NCBI GenBank assembly: GCA_051650525.1
Contig: JBOFJE010000008.1
Location: forward strand, 114,676 to 178,675
DNA from: CAMREV01 sp051650525
GTDB taxonomy: Bacteria > Bacillota_I > Bacilli_A > Mycoplasmatales > Mycoplasmoidaceae
DNA: 64,000 nucleotides
Direction: 5' to 3'
In this document: positions 11,760-23,006 of the stretch, one piece after another
How positions within the stretch are numbered: the stretch's first letter is position 1
Layout of the letters: every line of letters begins with the position of its first letter
The notes under the pieces: generated by a model
Databases searched by the model: none
What the model was told of the DNA's origin: nothing
The model's input: only the letters and a program-made list of their open reading frames with translations
Made by a program: the position numbers and the translations under genes

Positions 11760-12851
11760 TTAAAATCGTCCTTTAATTAAATCTCTAATTTTTACATCCA
11801 ATTTTTTAATATTTTCAATTTCATTAATTTCTTCTTTACAATATTTTTTTATTAAATCATCAATAATAGTAACTATTTGGTTAAATTTAATTTTATTGTT
11901 TTTAAATAACATTATTAATTCTTCATCAGCTGCATTAACAATAATTGGAATAGCTAAATATTTTTTTTCCATAAACATTTTAGCTCATTTCAAAGGAATA
12001 AAAGAATTATTATCAATTTCATCCAAAATCAAAGAATTTTTAAAAAAATCTAGTGGTTCAATAATTTCAAGATTTTCTTGATAATTATTTAAGGCCAACA
12101 AAATTGCATGTTTCATATCAGGTTTTGAAAAATTAAATAAATAACTATTATCTTTTTTTTGAACACCAGCATGAATAATACCATTTGGGTGATATAGTAC
12201 TTTAACATCCTTTTTAAAATAGTAATAAACTTCAATTATTTCAAAAAATTTATTTATCATAGTTGAAGAATCAATTGAAATTCTTTCTCCCATTTTTCAC
12301 AAAGGATGATCAATAACTTGATTGTAAGTTTCATTTTCCAAATCAATTAGTTTATTGAAATAATATTTTCCACCACTTGCAGTAATATATAAATTTTTAA
12401 TACTATTCTTATCAATGTCCTTTAATATTTGATATAAAGCACTATGTTCAGAATCAATTGGAAAAAGATTAATTTTACTTTTCTCAACTTTTTCAAGAAA
12501 TAGATTCCCACAAATAACAATTGTTTCTTTATTTGCTAAAGCTAAATCTATTTTATTTTCAACAGCAAGCAAGGAAATATCAATTCCAGCAAAGCCGATA
12601 ATGGCATTAACAATTAAATCAGGACAAGTTTCATCAATTAACCTTTGATATGAATCAACATTGTTTAATTCTGTTTCAACAATTGAAAAAACTTTTGCTT
12701 TTGGAAATATTTTTTTAATATGATAAGCTTTTTGTAGGTTTTTGTAGAAGGAAAAGCCAACTATTTGGTACCTATCAGAATATTTTTGAACAATTTCTAT
12801 TGTATTTAAACCAATTGAACCAGTTGCTCCAAATAATAAAATCTTTTTCAT
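11760..12851 (-). CDS. dxr: 1-deoxy-D-xylulose 5-phosphate reductoisomerase
   Basis: Second step of the MEP isoprenoid pathway (DXP to MEP, NADPH and divalent metal). All landmarks are present in 363 residues: NADPH motif GATGSIGLNT at residues 8-17, LANKET, the metal-binding DSEHSAL, TASGGKY, and the catalytic segment HPLWKMGERISIDSSTM. Length is slightly under the usual 385. No key residue appears lost, so it should be active. Many mycoplasmas lack this pathway, so its presence is informative. Fosmidomycin is the known inhibitor class for this family. Confidence 0.95.
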
Positions 12852-12854
12852 ATA

Positions 12855-13736
12855 CTAACCTTGAATAACAAGACAATTATTTTTAATTGTTAAAAATAAT
12901 GATTTCTTTAAACGATATTGCTTATTTGATTTTATTTTAATAAATTGAATAATTGCATTAATTTTATCAGATGTTGGATTAATATCATTATCTGTTAAAA
13001 AAAGATAAATAAGATGGTGTTGAAATAATTCATTATATTTAATAAATATCTTAATATCAAATGCATCATTTTTAAATTGATGATAAATTTTTTTAATTTT
13101 ATCTAGCAATTTTTTATTTTTAGAATTATGTCTAATTATTTTTTGTTTAAATTTAAATTGTTCATCAGGTGTTAAATAATTTATTTTCATTCTAACACTG
13201 TTTCTTTCATAAATTGGTAAATCATTTGTTTCATCCAAACCATATTTTATTTGATTTCTCTTACAATAATTTTCAATTCATTTCCTTTGCATCATTATCA
13301 AAGGTCTATCTATTTTTAAATTATTTCAGTGAGATTTTTTTTTAATTCCATAAAATAATAATTTATCTGACCTCTTTTTTTGCATTCATGCAGTTTCTAA
13401 AAAATCATTAAAGTTATGACCTGTATAAATTGTATTTAAATTATATAAATTACCAATTTTTTCAAAAAAATCATAACGAATTTTTCTAGCATTTGCTTGA
13501 AAATTTCCTTCTTGATTTTTATTATCATTAACATTCAATATTTCTAATTTTATATTATTATTTTTGCAATATTCTTCTACTATAATTTGATCTCTATTAC
13601 TAGAATCTCTTTTATGATAATTAACATGACAAGCAACTGCCACTTTTTTCTTATATAAATCAAGTAAGCACATTGAATCAGGACCACCACTGACAGCAAT
13701 CATAATTTTTTTATTTAATAATGATTTGATTGACAA
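12855..13736 (-). CDS. tilS: tRNA(Ile)-lysidine synthetase
   Basis: Converts C34 of tRNA-Ile(CAU) to lysidine using ATP and lysine. The P-loop MIAVSGGPDSM is near the N-terminus, followed by ACHVNYHKR, NFQANARKIRYDFF and YTGHNFNDFLETAW, all typical of TilS. The C-terminal domain is short, as in mycoplasmas. The start is uncertain. TTG at 13734-13736 has AAGGTGG six bases upstream; an adjacent TTG at 13740-13742 and an ATG at 13701-13703 are alternatives. The first choice overlaps the end of pth by about 26 bases. The pth-tilS pair is common in mollicutes. Confidence 0.9.
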
Positions 13737-14247
13737 GTTCAACCACCTTTTCTATTCCCTGATCTATAATTACTAATTCCGAATCTGAAAAATTTGACAA
13801 GACAAAATCTGCAGCATCACTTTTTCTATTTTCTATACCAATTCCAATTTTAAATCTTCTTATATTTTCTGTACTGAGACATTGAATAATATTTTTCATT
13901 CCATTTTGTCCACCAGAACTACCATTTTCTTTGTATCTTACTTTCCCGGTTTTCATATCTAAGTCATCATAAATGATATAGACATTATTTAAATCTATTT
14001 TAAAAAAATCAATTATCTGCTTTACACAAAAACCAGAATTATTCATCATAGTTTCAGGTTTCAAAAGTAAAATTTCTTTTTCTAAAATTTTTTTCTTTCC
14101 AAAAAGACCATTAAATTTCTTATTATCTAAAACAATATCATATTTACAAGCAATTTTATCAATCGATAAAAAACCAACATTATGTCTTGTTTTTTTATAC
14201 TTTTCACCAATATTTCCAAGCCCAACAAACAAAATCTTTTCTACCAT
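13711..14247 (-). CDS. pth: peptidyl-tRNA hydrolase
   Basis: Releases peptides from prematurely dropped peptidyl-tRNAs. The 178-residue protein begins MVEKILFVGLGNIGEKY, has the catalytic His in KTRHNVGF, the substrate Asn region KPETMMNNSG, DDLDMKTGKVRYK, and GSSGGQNGMKNI. An in-frame ATG seven codons upstream was rejected because the family starts right before the first strand. It overlaps tilS. Confidence 0.95.
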   Translation of the reverse strand: MVEKILFVGLGNIGEKYKKTRHNVGFLSIDKIACKYDIVLDNKKFNGLFGKKKILEKEILLLKPETMMNNSGFCVKQIIDFFKIDLNNVYIIYDDLDMKTGKVRYKENGSSGGQNGMKNIIQCLSTENIRRFKIGIGIENRKSDAADFVLSNFSDSELVIIDQGIEKVVELVNQIIIK

Positions 14248-14248
14248 A

Positions 14249-14701
14249 TTAAAAAATTTTGTTTGCAATCAAAAATACTTGCCTTGCTTTAAAAAGCGCT
14301 GATGGGACATCGTGTGTATTTGAGCTAAAAACATTGTGTATTTTTGATAAATTAATTAAATTATTTTTAATAATTCCGTTTTCAATTGTTTTTTTGCTAA
14401 TATCATAAATTTTATTATCAAAAGGAATTTTAAATTCTGCAAAATATTTTTTTAGTAATTTTTCTTCAATTGATTGGTTATTAAATAAAATAATTGCTTT
14501 ATTTTTTATTATTTTAGAAATTTCTTTGAAAGCAATTTCTAATAGAATTGGATTGTTACTGTGTTTGTTTTTATTTTCAATATGAAAATGTTGACATTTA
14601 TATTCTTGTTCTTTTCAAATTAATCCAATTTGAGTTATTTCAAATTCATTTGAACCAGTTACAATAATTTTTAGATTAATAGCTACAGCATCTTTTATCA
14701 T
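14249..14701 (-). CDS. degenerate DnaQ/RNase T-like protein
   Basis: 150 residues in an operon position three bases after pta and just before pth. The sequence layout resembles a DEDDh exonuclease fold: a first strand (DAVAINLKIIV) followed by EFEITQIGLIW, a middle segment (IILFNNQSIEEKLLKKYF) and a C-terminal helix (THDVPSALFKARQVF) aligning with the usual H-x-A-x-x-D-A-R motif. The acidic metal ligands are replaced: N and K instead of D and E in motif I, and K instead of D in the last motif. If the assignment is right it is a catalytically dead fold, perhaps binding RNA or a partner. The family call is inference from spacing. Confidence 0.55.
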
Positions 14702-14704
14702 TAT

Positions 14705-15685
14705 TTATCCTTTCTTTAAAGCTTGTGCAGCAGTAATATATGCGATTGCTACAACAGATTCAACACTTGCACCACGAGAAAGGTCATTCATTGGTTTGTC
14801 CAAACCAACAATAATTGGACCAATAGTTAAGTAATGTCCACATCTTTCAAGAATTTTATAACCAATATTTCCAGCATCAAGATTTGGAAAAACAAAGATA
14901 TTAGGTCTTAATGTCATAGGACAGTTTGGTGCTTTCTTTTTTCTAATAGCATTAACATATGCTGCATCAAACTGAATTTCCCCATAAACTTGATTTTCTT
15001 TAATCTCAGGCATTAATTTAACAATTTCATAAGCCTTTTTAACTTTATCAACAGATTCTCCAAAACCAGATCCATTTGTTGAATAAGAAAGCATTGCAGT
15101 ATTTAAATTTGAACAACAAAGTGATCTAGAAGCAAATTTAATCAATCCTTTTGTAATATAAGCAAGCTCTTGACTAGTAGGATTTAAAACTAATGAACAG
15201 TCACCAAAAATTAATAAATCATCGTCTTTTTCAAACAAAATAGCACTTGTGACAATTTCAGAATCAGGAGCTGTTTTAATAACTTGCAAAGCTGCTTTTA
15301 GTGTGTCTTTGGTAGTATATTCAATTCCACAAACAACACCATCAACTTCACCCAATTTTACCATTAAAGCAGAAAGAAAATTTGGTTGCTTCGAAAGTTC
15401 CATGGCAGATTCTAGAGTCAATCCTTTATGTTTTCTTAATTCATATAATTTTTGACCATATTTTTTAATATCAATTTTTTCTATAATAACTTTTTTAATA
15501 TTATTTAAACTAATAGAATCTTCTTCCTTTGTTCTTAGGATAATCATTGGTTCGATTAAACCTTCCATTTTCAGAACAGAACAAGCAGATTTAATCTCAT
15601 TATTTCAACCTTCAGCAAATAAAATAATAGGTTTATTTTTAGAATTTAAAAATTTTGATTTGGCACATTCAATAAATTTACTCAT
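14705..15685 (-). CDS. pta: phosphate acetyltransferase
   Basis: Interconverts acetyl-CoA and acetyl phosphate; with acetate kinase this yields ATP from pyruvate-derived acetyl-CoA, linking to the PDH operon in this window. The 326-residue protein has the PTA_PTB fold motifs: SAILFEKDDDLLIFGDC, YSTNGSGFG, YGEIQFDAAYV, FPNLDAGNIGYKI and the C-terminal GASVESVVAIAYITA. A strong AAAAGGAGT Shine-Dalgarno precedes the ATG. The upstream gene is purD (11 bases). Confidence 0.95.
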
Positions 15686-15696
15686 AAATACTCCTT

Positions 15697-16971
15697 TTAA
15701 TCGGGTAAATTTCTTTTTCCAATATCTTTTCTTCAATAAAGCTGATTTTTTTGATTATCTGGAATAAAGGAAATAATTTCCCGATGAATGTTTGCAAAAA
15801 GTTTTTCATAATCATTTCCATTTTTTATATACATAAAAATTCTTCCGCCATTTGAAATTAATTTTCCTTCATTTCTTTTAGTCATTCCCATTGGAATGAT
15901 AGAATCATTCATCCTTTCTTTTAAAAAATTTAAATCAATTTCACTCAAATATTTATCTGGATAACCTTTGGCAGAAACTACTATTCCAATTGAATTATAT
16001 TCATAAAAATTTATTTGAATTTGTTTTTTTTCAATAAAAAAATCATTTATAATTTGATAAAAATCACCTTTTATTAACGGTAAAATTATTTCAGTTTCTG
16101 GATCTCCCAAACGAACATTATATTCAATAACCTTAAATTCATTTTTGCCTACTTTCATAATTCCAGCAAATAAAAACCCGAAATAAGGGTGTTCATTATC
16201 ATTAAAATAATCAACTATAGGTCTAAATAAAGTTTCAACACATTCTTTTATATCATCTTTGTCCAAAAAAGATGGGTTGTTAAAAATACCCATTCCTCCA
16301 GTCATTAATCCTGTATCATTTTCACCAATGGTTTTATGATCACAAACAGGAGGAAGAGCAATAATATCATTGCCATTAATTAAACAAATTAATGAAAATT
16401 CTTCTCCTTCTAAAAATTCTTCAATTAAAATTTTATTATCTTTTCCATAAATATTTTTATTAAATATTTCATCAGCATATTGTCAAGCTTCTGAAAAATT
16501 ATTAAAAATTTTTACACCTTTTCCACTAGCAAGGTGATCTGATTTCAAAACAATTGGCAAAGAAAAATCATTAATTATTTCTTCATATTCAATTAGATTG
16601 CTAGCATAAGCAAATTTAGCTGTTGGAATTTTAAGTTGATTCATTATCCCCTTAGAAAATATTTTACTACCTTCTAATTTTGCACCGTATGAATCAGGAC
16701 AAATAATAGTTACACCCTTAGTTTGAATGCTATCCTTTATCCCATTAATAATTGCAATTTCAGGACCAACAATAACAATTTTAATATTTTCTTTTTCAAT
16801 AGTTTTTTTTATTAAAGAAAAATCTAAAATATTAATATCTTGAAAAGAGATGACAGATTCTCAAAGATTACATCCCGGAATAGCAAATAATTTAATATTT
16901 TGATTAGATTTTAAAAAAGCATTAACAATGGCATATTCTCTACCACCATTTCCAATAATTAGTATATTCAT
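15697..16971 (-). CDS. purD: phosphoribosylamine-glycine ligase
   Basis: Second enzyme of de novo purine synthesis: joins glycine to phosphoribosylamine with ATP. 424 residues, the family's usual length. N-terminal Rossmann-like domain with IIGNGGREY at residues 5-13, IVGPEIAI, ATP-grasp segments (VLKSDHLASGKGV, ILIEEFLEGEEFSL), DNDTGLMTGGMG-type metal loop, and EYNVRLGDPETE. The end YRKDIGKRNL is the typical PurD finish. It is 12 bases downstream of purH with a shared direction. De novo purine genes are uncommon in mycoplasmas. Confidence 0.94.
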
Positions 16972-16983
16972 ATTTTTCACCTT

Positions 16984-18546
16984 TTAATGTATAAAAAATC
17001 TTTCATTTGTAAAGTACATAATTAAATGATTCTTATCAACAGTTTCAATCACATCAGAGTCATTAATTGAACCTCCTGGCTGAACAATTGCTTTTATTGG
17101 TACTTTGGCAATTTCTTCAATTGAATCAACCATGGGAAAAAAAGCATCGGAAGCCAAAACAGCATTTTTTATTGCATAACGATTTTGATTAATTGCCAAT
17201 TTTACTGACAAAACTCGATTTGTTTGACCAACACCAATTCCTAAGAGTTTACCATCTTGAACAATACAAATAGCATTTGATTTTAAATATTTTACAATTA
17301 TATATGATAATCTAAGGTCATCAATATATTTTTCAACATCTTGATTTTTGGATTTCAATATTCATTCATCAATGTCATTTATGTATTTTGGATTTGAATG
17401 AATAATCATTCCTCCATTAATTGTTTTTTGTGATAAAGGTTCATTTTTTTTGTTTTTGACTGAAAATTTTATTAATCTTAGATTTTTTTTACTTGAAAAA
17501 ATTTCTAAAGCTTCTTTTGTAAAACTAGGTGCAATTATAATTTCAAGAAAGATTTGATTCATCTCTTGCGAAATTTTCTCATCTATTTCAAAATTACATG
17601 CAATTACTCCTCCAAAAATTGATATTTGATCACCTTCATAGCATTTTCTTCAAGAATTGTATGAACTATCTAAATCAACACCAACACCGCATGAATTCAT
17701 GTGCTTAATAGCAACGCAACAATTTTTATAATATAAATCAAGTTCATTTAATAACTTTATAGCAGAGTCTCCATCATTTACATTATTAAAAGAAATCTTT
17801 TTGCCTTGAAGTTGTTCTCCATAAATAACTGATAAACTATCCATATTAATATTATTTTTTATAATAGTTGCACTTTGATGAGGATTTTCACCATAGTTTA
17901 ATTCAATTGTTTCTGGAAATTTTAAATTTTCAGGTTTGATTAATTTATTTTTTTCAACTTGAATATTTTCAAAATAATTAGCAATGTTTTTATCATATTC
18001 AGCAGTTAAAGAAAAAACTTTTGCTGCAAGATTCTTTCTTGTTAAAAGAGAAATTTTCCCTCTATTTTCAATCATTTCATCTATGATTGATTGATAATCA
18101 TCAGGGTTTGTTAAAACAACAACATTTTTAAAATTCTTAGCAGCAGAACGTAACATAGATGGACCACCTATATCAATATTTTCGATTGCATCAACAAGAG
18201 TGTGTTCATGACTAGAAATAGTTTCTTTAAATTGATATAAATTAATAACAACCATTCCAATAGGATATATATTGTGAGTTTTCATTTCTTTCAAATGCTC
18301 TTGATTTTTAACATCACCTAATAAACCACCATGAATTTTTGGGTGTAATGTTTTTACTCTTCCATTTAAAATTTCAGGAAATTTTATGTAATTTTCAATT
18401 TTTTTTACTTTTATATTTTTTGATTTTAAATAATTTAAAGTCCCACCGGTTGATAATATTTCATATCCATATTCTATGACTTTCATTGCTATTTTATCTA
18501 AATTTTCTTTATTACTAACAGAAAAGATTGCATATTTTTTTTTCAT
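16984..18546 (-). CDS. purH: bifunctional AICAR formyltransferase / IMP cyclohydrolase
   Basis: Last two steps of purine synthesis to IMP. Residues 1-190 form the MGS-like IMP cyclohydrolase domain (LSTGGTLNYL, GRVKTLHPKIHGG, VVINLYQF, NIDIGGPSMLRSAAKN). The rest is the transformylase domain with YGENPHQSA, FNNVNDGDSA and the catalytic KHMNSCGV, where the family normally has KHxNPCG, so the Pro is a Ser here. The end VQPGGSINDSDVI and MYFTNERFFIH is complete. 520 residues is normal. Confidence 0.95.
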
Positions 18547-18572
18547 GTTTTTATCCTGATTATCTATATATT

Positions 18573-19337
18573 TTAAATAAGACCAAAAAATTTAAGGTTA
18601 TTTTCAATAACATTCATTCAATTATCTCGATCATGTTTTCCGTTTTCAACAATTGAAGTTGAAACATTATTATTAATTTCTAAAATTTTAATAATTTCTT
18701 GTCCATAATGAATGTAATCACGTTCAGAACCTTTTGGCTCTTCATTAGTTCCATAACTTATTAAATAATTTTTATTTTTAATATCTTTAATTGCATCATA
18801 TAACTTATTTTCATTACAAAAAACTGCTGGAGACAAAGCAATAAAGTTAGTATAATTATGAAATTGTTCCAATGATGAAGCATAAAGAGTTATATAACCT
18901 CCCATACTGGCTCCAATCATAGATATTTGATTATTCTTTAAATTATATAAATCTAATAATTCATCAACAATTTCTTTAACTAAATCTAAATATTCTTTCC
19001 CAATTGGTTTATGCTCACTTTTAAGTTTTTCATATTTTACAATATTATCAAACTTATTTGAAATTATAGGAAATGGTGTTAGCAAGGAAATTCTTTCAAA
19101 AAAACCAAATTTACTATCAATAGCTATTACAAATACATCTAAATTTTTCTTTTCTACTAATTCTTCAAAATGTCAATCAGAAGATTTTTCAATTGGAACT
19201 GTAGTAAAAATAGCTTGTCCGTCATGAAAAACTAAAACTTTTGTCTTGGAAGTTAATTGGTAATTTTGATTGTAAAAAAAACGATAAGTTCCTTCAAACC
19301 CTAAATTATTTTTCTTTTTGTTAATTTTAATGTCCAT
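18573..19337 (-). CDS. putative esterase (alpha/beta hydrolase, esterase D-like)
   Basis: 254 residues with a VFHDGQAIF strand near the oxyanion region and the nucleophile elbow IGASMGGYITLYAS (GxSxG). A later GKHDRDNW supplies a likely catalytic His, matching the PF00756-type putative esterases. The substrate cannot be told. There is no signal peptide, so it is cytoplasmic. A good GGAGGG Shine-Dalgarno precedes the ATG. It is the first gene of the minus-strand run that continues into purH (26 bases), facing away from the PDH operon. Confidence 0.75.
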
Positions 19338-19477
19338 AATATATCCCTCCATATTATGATATATTTAAATACTTATAATCAATATAATATTATAAATATA
19401 ATATAAAATTGTTTAATTATAAATTAAACTAATAAATAATATTAAACTGAGCATAATTATTTATTAAATCATTTCTT

Positions 19478-19506
19478 TTATATACTAATATTTTTTGGAT
19501 TATAAT
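19478..19506 (+). promoter_or_regulatory. possible promoter of the PDH operon
   Basis: A consensus TATAAT (19501-19506) lies 22 bases before pdhA; 17 bases upstream is a weak TTATAT -35. The 191-base gap must hold divergent promoters for pdhA and the esterase gene; no other structure stands out in it. Confidence 0.4.
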
Positions 19507-19528
19507 AAAAAAGCACAGGAAAATAAAT

Positions 19529-20605
19529 ATGAAAAAATTAATTGTTTTAGATGAATCTAGTTCACATTTTTGCCAATTTTTAGATAACAATGGAGTTATG
19601 AAAAAAGGAATTAATCCAACTTTAGATAATAAGACTGCGGTTGAAATTCTTAAAAAAATGATTATTGGGAGAGAAACTAATAAAAAAATGCTCCAATGAC
19701 AAAGAACCGGGAAAATGCTTACTTTTGCTCCAAATTTGGGAGAAGAAGCTCTTCAATATGCGACTGCTTATGCAATGGATAAAAAGAATGATTGATTTGT
19801 TCCAGCATTTCGTTCATTTCATTTAATGGTGGAACTTGGGGTTGAAGTTTATCAATTATTTCTTTACTGAAATGGAAATGAATATGGTTCTAAATTTAAT
19901 GATGGTGTCAATGTTTTACCAATTAATATTACAATTGGCGCCCAACTTTCTCAAGCAGCTGGTCTAGCTTATGCTTTTAAAGTAAGAAAAGAAAAAAAGG
20001 TGGCTATTACTTTCATTGGTGATGGAGGAACTTCTGAAGGTGAATTTTATGAATCTATGAATATGGCAGCAATTCACCAATGACCAGTAATATTTTGTGT
20101 AAATAACAATGAATGGGCTATTTCTACTCCAACAAGAAAAGAAACTAAAGTCAGTGATATTTCATCAAAAGCTATTGCTGCTGGTATTCATCGAATCAGA
20201 GTAGATGGTAATGATGTATTTGCTTCATATGAAGTAATGCTAGAAGCTTTTCAAATTGCAAGGGAAAAAAGTTTGCCTGTTCTTGTTGAATTTGTTACTT
20301 ACAGACAAGGACCACATACTACAAGTGATGATCCTTCTATCTATAGAAATAAAGAGGAAGAAGCAATTGGTAATGAAAAATGTCCAATTATTCGTTTAAG
20401 AAAATATTTAATATCTAAAAAACTTTGAGATGAAAATTTGGAAAATAAAACCTTAGAAGAAGCAAAGGGTTTTATTGAAAGAGAATATGAAAAAATGGTA
20501 TTAATGAATAAGGTTTCAATAAATGATATTTTTAATTATACATATGAAACACTTCCTGATGACTTGATTGAACAAAAACAACTTGCAAAAAAATATTTTG
20601 AATAG
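19529..20605 (+). CDS. pdhA: pyruvate dehydrogenase E1 component, alpha subunit
   Basis: Thiamine diphosphate enzyme that decarboxylates pyruvate in the PDH complex, with PdhB. In the 358 residues the TPP-binding motif is clear: GDGGTSEGEFYESMN through FCVNNNEWAIS. The phosphorylation-loop-like region TYRQGPHTTSDDPS is also typical. An AGGA Shine-Dalgarno lies before the ATG. First gene of the pdhABCD-lplA operon. Confidence 0.96.
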
Positions 20606-20613
20606 GAACTATG

Positions 20614-21615
20614 ATGTCAAATAAAAATATAGTAGTAAATAACATTGAAGCAATTAATAATGCTTTAGATATTGCATTAGAAAAAAATAATAATGTTGTT
20701 TTATATGGTCAAGATGTAGGATTTGAAGGCGGTGTTTTTAGAGCAACTAAAGGCTTGCAAAAAAAATATGGAGAAGAAAGAGTTTGAGATTCTCCAATTG
20801 CTGAAAATAGTATGGCAGGAGTTGCTATTGGTGCTTCTATTGGTGGCTTAATTCCAATTATGGAAATTCAATTTTCTGGCTTTTCTTTTCTTGCAATGAA
20901 TCAAATTTTTACTCATGCTGCTCGAATGAGAAACCGATCTAAAGGTAAATTTAATTGTCCTATTGTTATAAGGATGCCAATGGGTGGAGGAATTAAAGCA
21001 CTTGAACACCATTCAGAGTCCTTAGAAGCATTATATGCAACTATACCAGGGCTAAAAATTGTATTACCTTCTAATCCTTATGATACTAAGGGACTGTTGC
21101 TTGCTGCAATTAATGACTCTGATCCAGTAATTTTTTTCGAACCTAAAAAAATTTATCGTTCTTTTAAACAAGAGATTCCAGAAGTTTACTATGAAATACC
21201 AATTGGTAAAGCAAATTGTGTAAGGGTTGGAAAAGATTTGACAATTGTTTCTTATGGAAGTAATTTAATTGATTTAATTCATTTAGTAGATGAAATGAGA
21301 ATCACTAATCCTGATATTAGTATTGAATTAATTGATTTAAGAACTATTAAACCATTAGATGAAAAAACTATAATCAATTCTGTGATTAAAACAGGAAGAT
21401 TGTTAGTTGTTCATGAAGCTTGTTATTCATTTAGTGTTTCTTCTGAAATAATATCGAGAATTTCTACTAAATGTTTTTATCATTTAAAAGCTCCTCCTGC
21501 AAAAGTAACTGGATGAGACATTACAGTGCCGCTTGCACAAGGCGAAAAATACCAATTCGACCTTAAAAAAAGAACAATTGATAAGATTTTAGAAATTATG
21601 GAAAATCAAATATAA
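20614..21615 (+). CDS. pdhB: pyruvate dehydrogenase E1 component, beta subunit
   Basis: Partner of PdhA; forms the second half of the E1 heterotetramer and lines the TPP site. 333 residues with LYGQDVGFEGGVFRAT, DSPIAENSMAG, the central MPMGGGIKALEHHSES, and the C-terminal PLDEKTI, VVHEAC and the end segment TVPLAQGEKYQF. Two ATGs stand side by side at 20611 and 20614; the second is better spaced (six bases) from AGGA at 20604-20607. The pdhA stop is nine bases upstream. Confidence 0.96.
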
Positions 21616-21626
21616 GGAGAGATATT

Positions 21627-23006
21627 ATGGATAATAAAAAAATTTTTCATTTCACAGATATTGGTGAAGGATTGCATGAAGGAACTATTCAAGAAATAAA
21701 AGTAAAAATTGGTCAAAAAGTTAATGATGGTGATCCAATTCTTTCTGTTCAAACTGACAAAGTAGCTAGTGATTTACCAGCTCCATCAAGTGGTATTATT
21801 TTAAAGATATATGTTAAAGAAGGGCAAGTTGTTCATGTTGGTGATCCATTAGTTTACATTGGTGATAAAGATGAAATAATAAATGAAACAACATCTAATA
21901 ATAATGCTGTTAAAAAGAATGAAACTAATAATGTTATTTTACAAAACAAAACAACTGTTATAAAAGAAGCCTCTGAAAAAACAAATGAGGGAGCATCAGT
22001 TGTTGGTGAAGTTAAAGTTTCTAATAAAGTTATTGGTTTATTTGGTAATCAAGTAAATAACTCAAATTCTAATTTTAATGATACATATGGATCACTTTCT
22101 GCAACACCACTTGCAAGAAGAACTGCTAGTAAATTGAGAATAAATTTATCCCAAATTATTGGAACAGGACCAAGTGGTAGAATTATTAATGATGATATTT
22201 TACTTTTTCAAAGAAATAGAATGGCTAATGAAATTAATGCATTTAATATTCAAAAAGCTAAATCTGAACAAGTTGCTGTTGTTTTAAAACCAAATGATTA
22301 CTCAAAACCAATTACTCAAATTAGAAGACAAACTGCAACTGCAATGACAAATGCTCAAAATAATACTGTCAATACTACTTTATATTTTGAGGTAAATATT
22401 ACTGATTTAAATATTTTAAGAAATCAATTTAAAAATGAATTTAAACAAAAATATAATGCAAATTTAACTTATTTACCTTTTTTTATCCAAGCTATTGCTC
22501 TTTCTTTAAAAAAGTTTCCTATATTTAATGCAGTTTATGATAGTTTAAATGAAGAAATTGTTTATCGTGGAGATGTTAATATTGGTTTTGCTGTTGATAG
22601 TCCTGATGGATTATTTGTTCCTAATATTAAAAATGCTGATAATTTGACTTTGCCAGAAATTGCTCAAGAAGTGACAAGATTGGCAAAAGATGCTCGTAAC
22701 AAAAAATTGGCTCCAACAGAAATGAAAAATGGAACTTTTACAATTACTAATTTAGGATCAATTGGTGCTATGTTTGGTTTTCCTATTATTTTTTATCCAC
22801 AAATAGCAATCTTTGGTTTAGGAGGCACTGAAACTAAATTATACTTGGATGCAGATGGAAAAGTTAAATCAAAAGATGTGATGTATTTTACTGTCAGTGC
22901 TGACCATAAATGAATTGATGGTGGAGATATTGGAAGATTTGCTCAATTTGTTAAAGACCAAATTGAATTTAAATTCTATGAAAGGAATTTTAAAAATGCA
23001 AAATAA
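21627..23006 (+). CDS. pdhC: dihydrolipoamide acetyltransferase (E2)
   Basis: Core of the PDH complex; transfers acetyl groups from lipoamide to CoA. The 459 residues run: one lipoyl domain (1-80) with the lipoylated Lys in QTDKVASD, a low-complexity linker (about 85-150), the peripheral subunit-binding domain ATPLARRTASKL...GPSGRI, and a catalytic domain ending in DHKWIDGG, where the His/Asp pair catalyses. W is TGA-coded. AAGGAGAG lies before the start. The final 11 bases overlap the pdhD start. Confidence 0.95.
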
